Positions 62,304 through 64,000 of a stretch of 64,000 bases of DNA are shown piece by piece. Within the stretch, counting starts at the first letter, position 1, and the number at the start of each line of letters is the position of its first letter. Below the pieces are notes generated by a model that worked only from the letters and a program-made list of their open reading frames with translations, had not been told where the DNA came from and searched no databases. Position numbers and translations under genes: made by a program. The DNA comes from Streptomyces ficellus (GTDB lineage Bacteria; Actinomycetota; Actinomycetes; Streptomycetales; Streptomycetaceae), in assembly GCF_030406405.1 (NCBI RefSeq), contig NZ_JAUEPL010000006.1, positions 62,001-126,000 on the forward strand, written 5' to 3'.

Positions 62304-63542
62304 GTGGAGGGTCAGCAGACACCCGAGGGAGTGGAACGCCGCCTGCGGTCCACCGCCGCCGGGATCTTCGCTCTCCTCTCGCTCGCCGCGACCGGCCTCG
62401 TCGCCGGGCCCGCGGTCGCCGCGCCGGCGGCGGGCCCGTGCGCCCTGCCGCGTACCGACGCCCATCACTCCCTGGGCCTGGACACCTGGAACACCGCCTA
62501 CCCGCGCCCCGTCCGCGACCTCGACGCCGTCATGGTCTTCCTGTCGTTCCCGGACTCCCGGCCGCTGACCCGCCCGGCGGAGCTCGCCGCCGACCACTTC
62601 CCCGCCACCAGCCACTTCTTCCAGCGGGCCTCGTACGGCAGGTTCACGCTGCGCCCGCACCCACGGCAGGAGTGGATCCAGATGCCGCACGCCTCCACCT
62701 CGTACGCCATACAGCGCGACTGGGAGCCGGGCAGGCGCGCGGCCTACCTGCGCGACGCGCTCGCCGCGGCCGATCCGGTGGTCGACTTCTCGCGGTACGA
62801 CATCGTGTACCTGGTCGCCGACCCGGACGCGCCGGGCGTGGACTCCGACGCGACGAAGGTCGTCAACTTCGAGACGCCCCTGCGCGCGGACGGCACGGAC
62901 CTCAAGCGGGTGGTCACGGTGTTCGAGCGGCACCCCCCGGACCGCAATGTCCTGGCCCATGAGACCGGCCACGTCTTCGACCTGCCGGACCTCTACCACC
63001 GCCCCATGGACGGCAAGGGCGACTGGGACACCCATGTGGGTGACTGGGACGTCATGGGCAGCCAGTTCGCACTCGCGCCGGAACTCTTCGGCTGGCACAA
63101 GTGGAAGCTCGGCTGGCTGGACCGGCAACAGGTGCACTGCGTGGAAGAGCCTGGCAGCAGCCGTTTCACGCTGGAGCCGCTGGCGGCGGCGCCCGAGCGC
63201 GGCGTCTCGGTCGGTACCCGGCTCGCGGTGGTCAGGACCGGCGACAACAGCGCGCTCGCGATCGAGGCGCGGGAGGCGACCGGAAACGACGGCGGTACCT
63301 GTACGGAAGGCGTGCTGATCTACCGGGTCCGTACGGACGCGGTGTCGGGCGCAGGCCCGGTCGAGGTCGTGGACACCCACCCGTCGACCGGCGCGTGCCC
63401 GGACCGGTCGGTGTACCCGCCGCTGGCGGACGCGCCGCTGGGGGTGGGGGAGACCTACACGGTGCCGGGGGAGAAGGCGCGGGTGGAGGTGGCGGACCGC
63501 ACGCGTACGGGCGCGTGGACGGTGCGGGTCACCGTACCGTGA
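62304..63542 (+). CDS. Secreted M6 family metalloprotease domain protein
   Basis: A 412-residue protein. The signal region (RRLRSTAAGIFALLSLAATG ... AVAAPAAG) leads to the catalytic domain: NVLAHETGHVFDLPDLY holds the zinc motif HETGH (about 218) followed by a third ligand in LPDLY, as in immune inhibitor A-like M6 peptidases. WDVMGSQFALAPELFGWHKW is the Met-turn region. The C-terminal part is beta-rich. The GTG at 62304 follows GGAGG by 5 bases; a longer frame to 62223 lacks a ribosome site. Confidence 0.88.
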   Translation: MEGQQTPEGVERRLRSTAAGIFALLSLAATGLVAGPAVAAPAAGPCALPRTDAHHSLGLDTWNTAYPRPVRDLDAVMVFLSFPDSRPLTRPAELAADHFPATSHFFQRASYGRFTLRPHPRQEWIQMPHASTSYAIQRDWEPGRRAAYLRDALAAADPVVDFSRYDIVYLVADPDAPGVDSDATKVVNFETPLRADGTDLKRVVTVFERHPPDRNVLAHETGHVFDLPDLYHRPMDGKGDWDTHVGDWDVMGSQFALAPELFGWHKWKLGWLDRQQVHCVEEPGSSRFTLEPLAAAPERGVSVGTRLAVVRTGDNSALAIEAREATGNDGGTCTEGVLIYRVRTDAVSGAGPVEVVDTHPSTGACPDRSVYPPLADAPLGVGETYTVPGEKARVEVADRTRTGAWTVRVTVP

Positions 63543-63592
63543 CGTAGCGACCACGCAGAGCCCATACGCCGGCGTGCGAGAACCGGCGTACG

Positions 63593-63624
63593 AAAAAGCC
63601 CCCCGCTTCCGCGAGGGGCTTTTC
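63593..63624. terminator. Hairpin between the M6 protease and tRNA-Lys 3
   Basis: AAAAAGCCCCCC...GGGGCTTTT forms a hairpin of about 9 pairs around CGCTTCCGCGA, between convergent genes. Confidence 0.75.
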
Positions 63625-63631
63625 CCGTCTG

Positions 63632-63705
63632 TGCGCCGCCAGGGACTCGAACCCCGGACCCGCTGATTAAGAGTCAGCTGCTCTAACCAACTGAGCTAGC
63701 GGCGC
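63632..63705 (-). tRNA. tRNA-Lys (anticodon CUU), copy 3
   Basis: Identical 74-nt copy of the tRNAs at 52912 and 56783, with the same flanking bases on both sides. Anticodon CUU from loop CTCTTAA. Confidence 0.96.
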
Positions 63706-64000
63706 CTGCTGACGTCGTAGACCTTAGCACCCTGGTCGGCGGGAGGAAAAATCGATACCCGCACCCCGGCGGCGGACGCCGACCTGGCCGCCCGTACACA
63801 GGCCCAGAGGAGTACCTCCGGCCCCGGCAGCCAGGGATTCCGGGTGTCCGGCGCGACCAGCCAGCGAGGCCCGCCGTCCCCGCCGGGGGTCAGCGCCGGG
63901 ACGGTCACCGCGTCCCCGGTGCCGTGGCAGAGCAGGGGCGGTACGGCGGCACCCCACTCCTCCCAGCCGAGCAGGGACGGCAGCCGCTGGGCCGTACCGG
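63696..64000 (-). CDS. C-terminal part of an uncharacterised protein (runs off the window)
   Basis: On the minus strand the frame enters from the right edge with RLPSLLGWEEWGAAVPPLL, then LCHGTGDAVTVPALTPGGDG, GPRWLVAPDTRNPWLPG and PEVLLWACVRAARSASAAG, ending just inside the first bases of tRNA-Lys 3. Codon use and hydrophobic pattern look real, but I recognise no domain and the start lies outside the window. Confidence 0.5.
   Translation of the reverse strand, partial: GTAQRLPSLLGWEEWGAAVPPLLCHGTGDAVTVPALTPGGDGGPRWLVAPDTRNPWLPGPEVLLWACVRAARSASAAGVRVSIFPPADQGAKVYDVSRRR

Overview
The window is a very GC-rich chromosomal segment of a Streptomyces or close relative. Signs are strongly GC3-biased codons, many GTG starts, DasR-type operators, a GlcNAc phosphotransferase locus and a mec-cysO-cysM / rph / rdgB neighbourhood. 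From memory the gene order resembles the S. coelicolor region around SCO2911 down to about SCO2817; this was not checked by a search.

Layout. (1) 0.3-5.2 kb: amino acid permease; a sulfur-carrier cysteine pathway (M67 peptidase, Cys-containing leader peptide, CysO, CysM); an MBL-fold phosphodiesterase. (2) 5.2-8.5 kb: two EIIC permeases and one EIIB with dre-like DasR operators (GlcNAc uptake). (3) 8.5-21.7 kb: housekeeping and envelope genes, namely RNase PH, lipoprotein, RdgB, tRNA-Leu, MFS symporter, Bcp, GroES-like protein, a guanidine-III riboswitch with a guanidinium exporter, class A PBP, a three-gene ABC exporter, DUF445 protein and small proteins. (4) 22.0-40.9 kb: a large defence island. 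One leftward operon encodes a sacsin-type GHKL ATPase fused to an SF2 helicase, a UvrD-like helicase, DrmA and DrmB (the last two are the DISARM core). A divergent rightward operon encodes an HTH-GHKL ATPase and two proteins without clear function. A second leftward set encodes Vsr, a cytosine methyltransferase-like protein without its catalytic cysteine, and an apparently active cytosine methyltransferase. No DrmC, DrmD or DrmE was found. (5) 41.2-52.1 kb: Excalibur protein, SEC-C protein, YidC, FAH hydrolase, secreted proteins, Gfo/Idh oxidoreductase and ROK regulator, LPXTG protein, HAD phosphatase, class F sortase. (6) 52.1-64 kb: three identical tRNA-Lys genes, NlpC/P60-PGBD hydrolase, SPFH protein, an AA10 chitin monooxygenase under a dre-like site, IclR regulator, two decayed genes, LLM oxidoreductase, a PAS-GGDEF-EAL protein, an M6 metalloprotease and a truncated gene at the edge.

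The genes suggest three linked themes: sulfur-carrier cysteine synthesis with possible attenuation, DasR-controlled chitin/GlcNAc use (PTS genes plus the LPMO), and a composite modification-linked anti-phage island. The segment also carries many short tandem repeats, several of which begin exactly at a stop codon.
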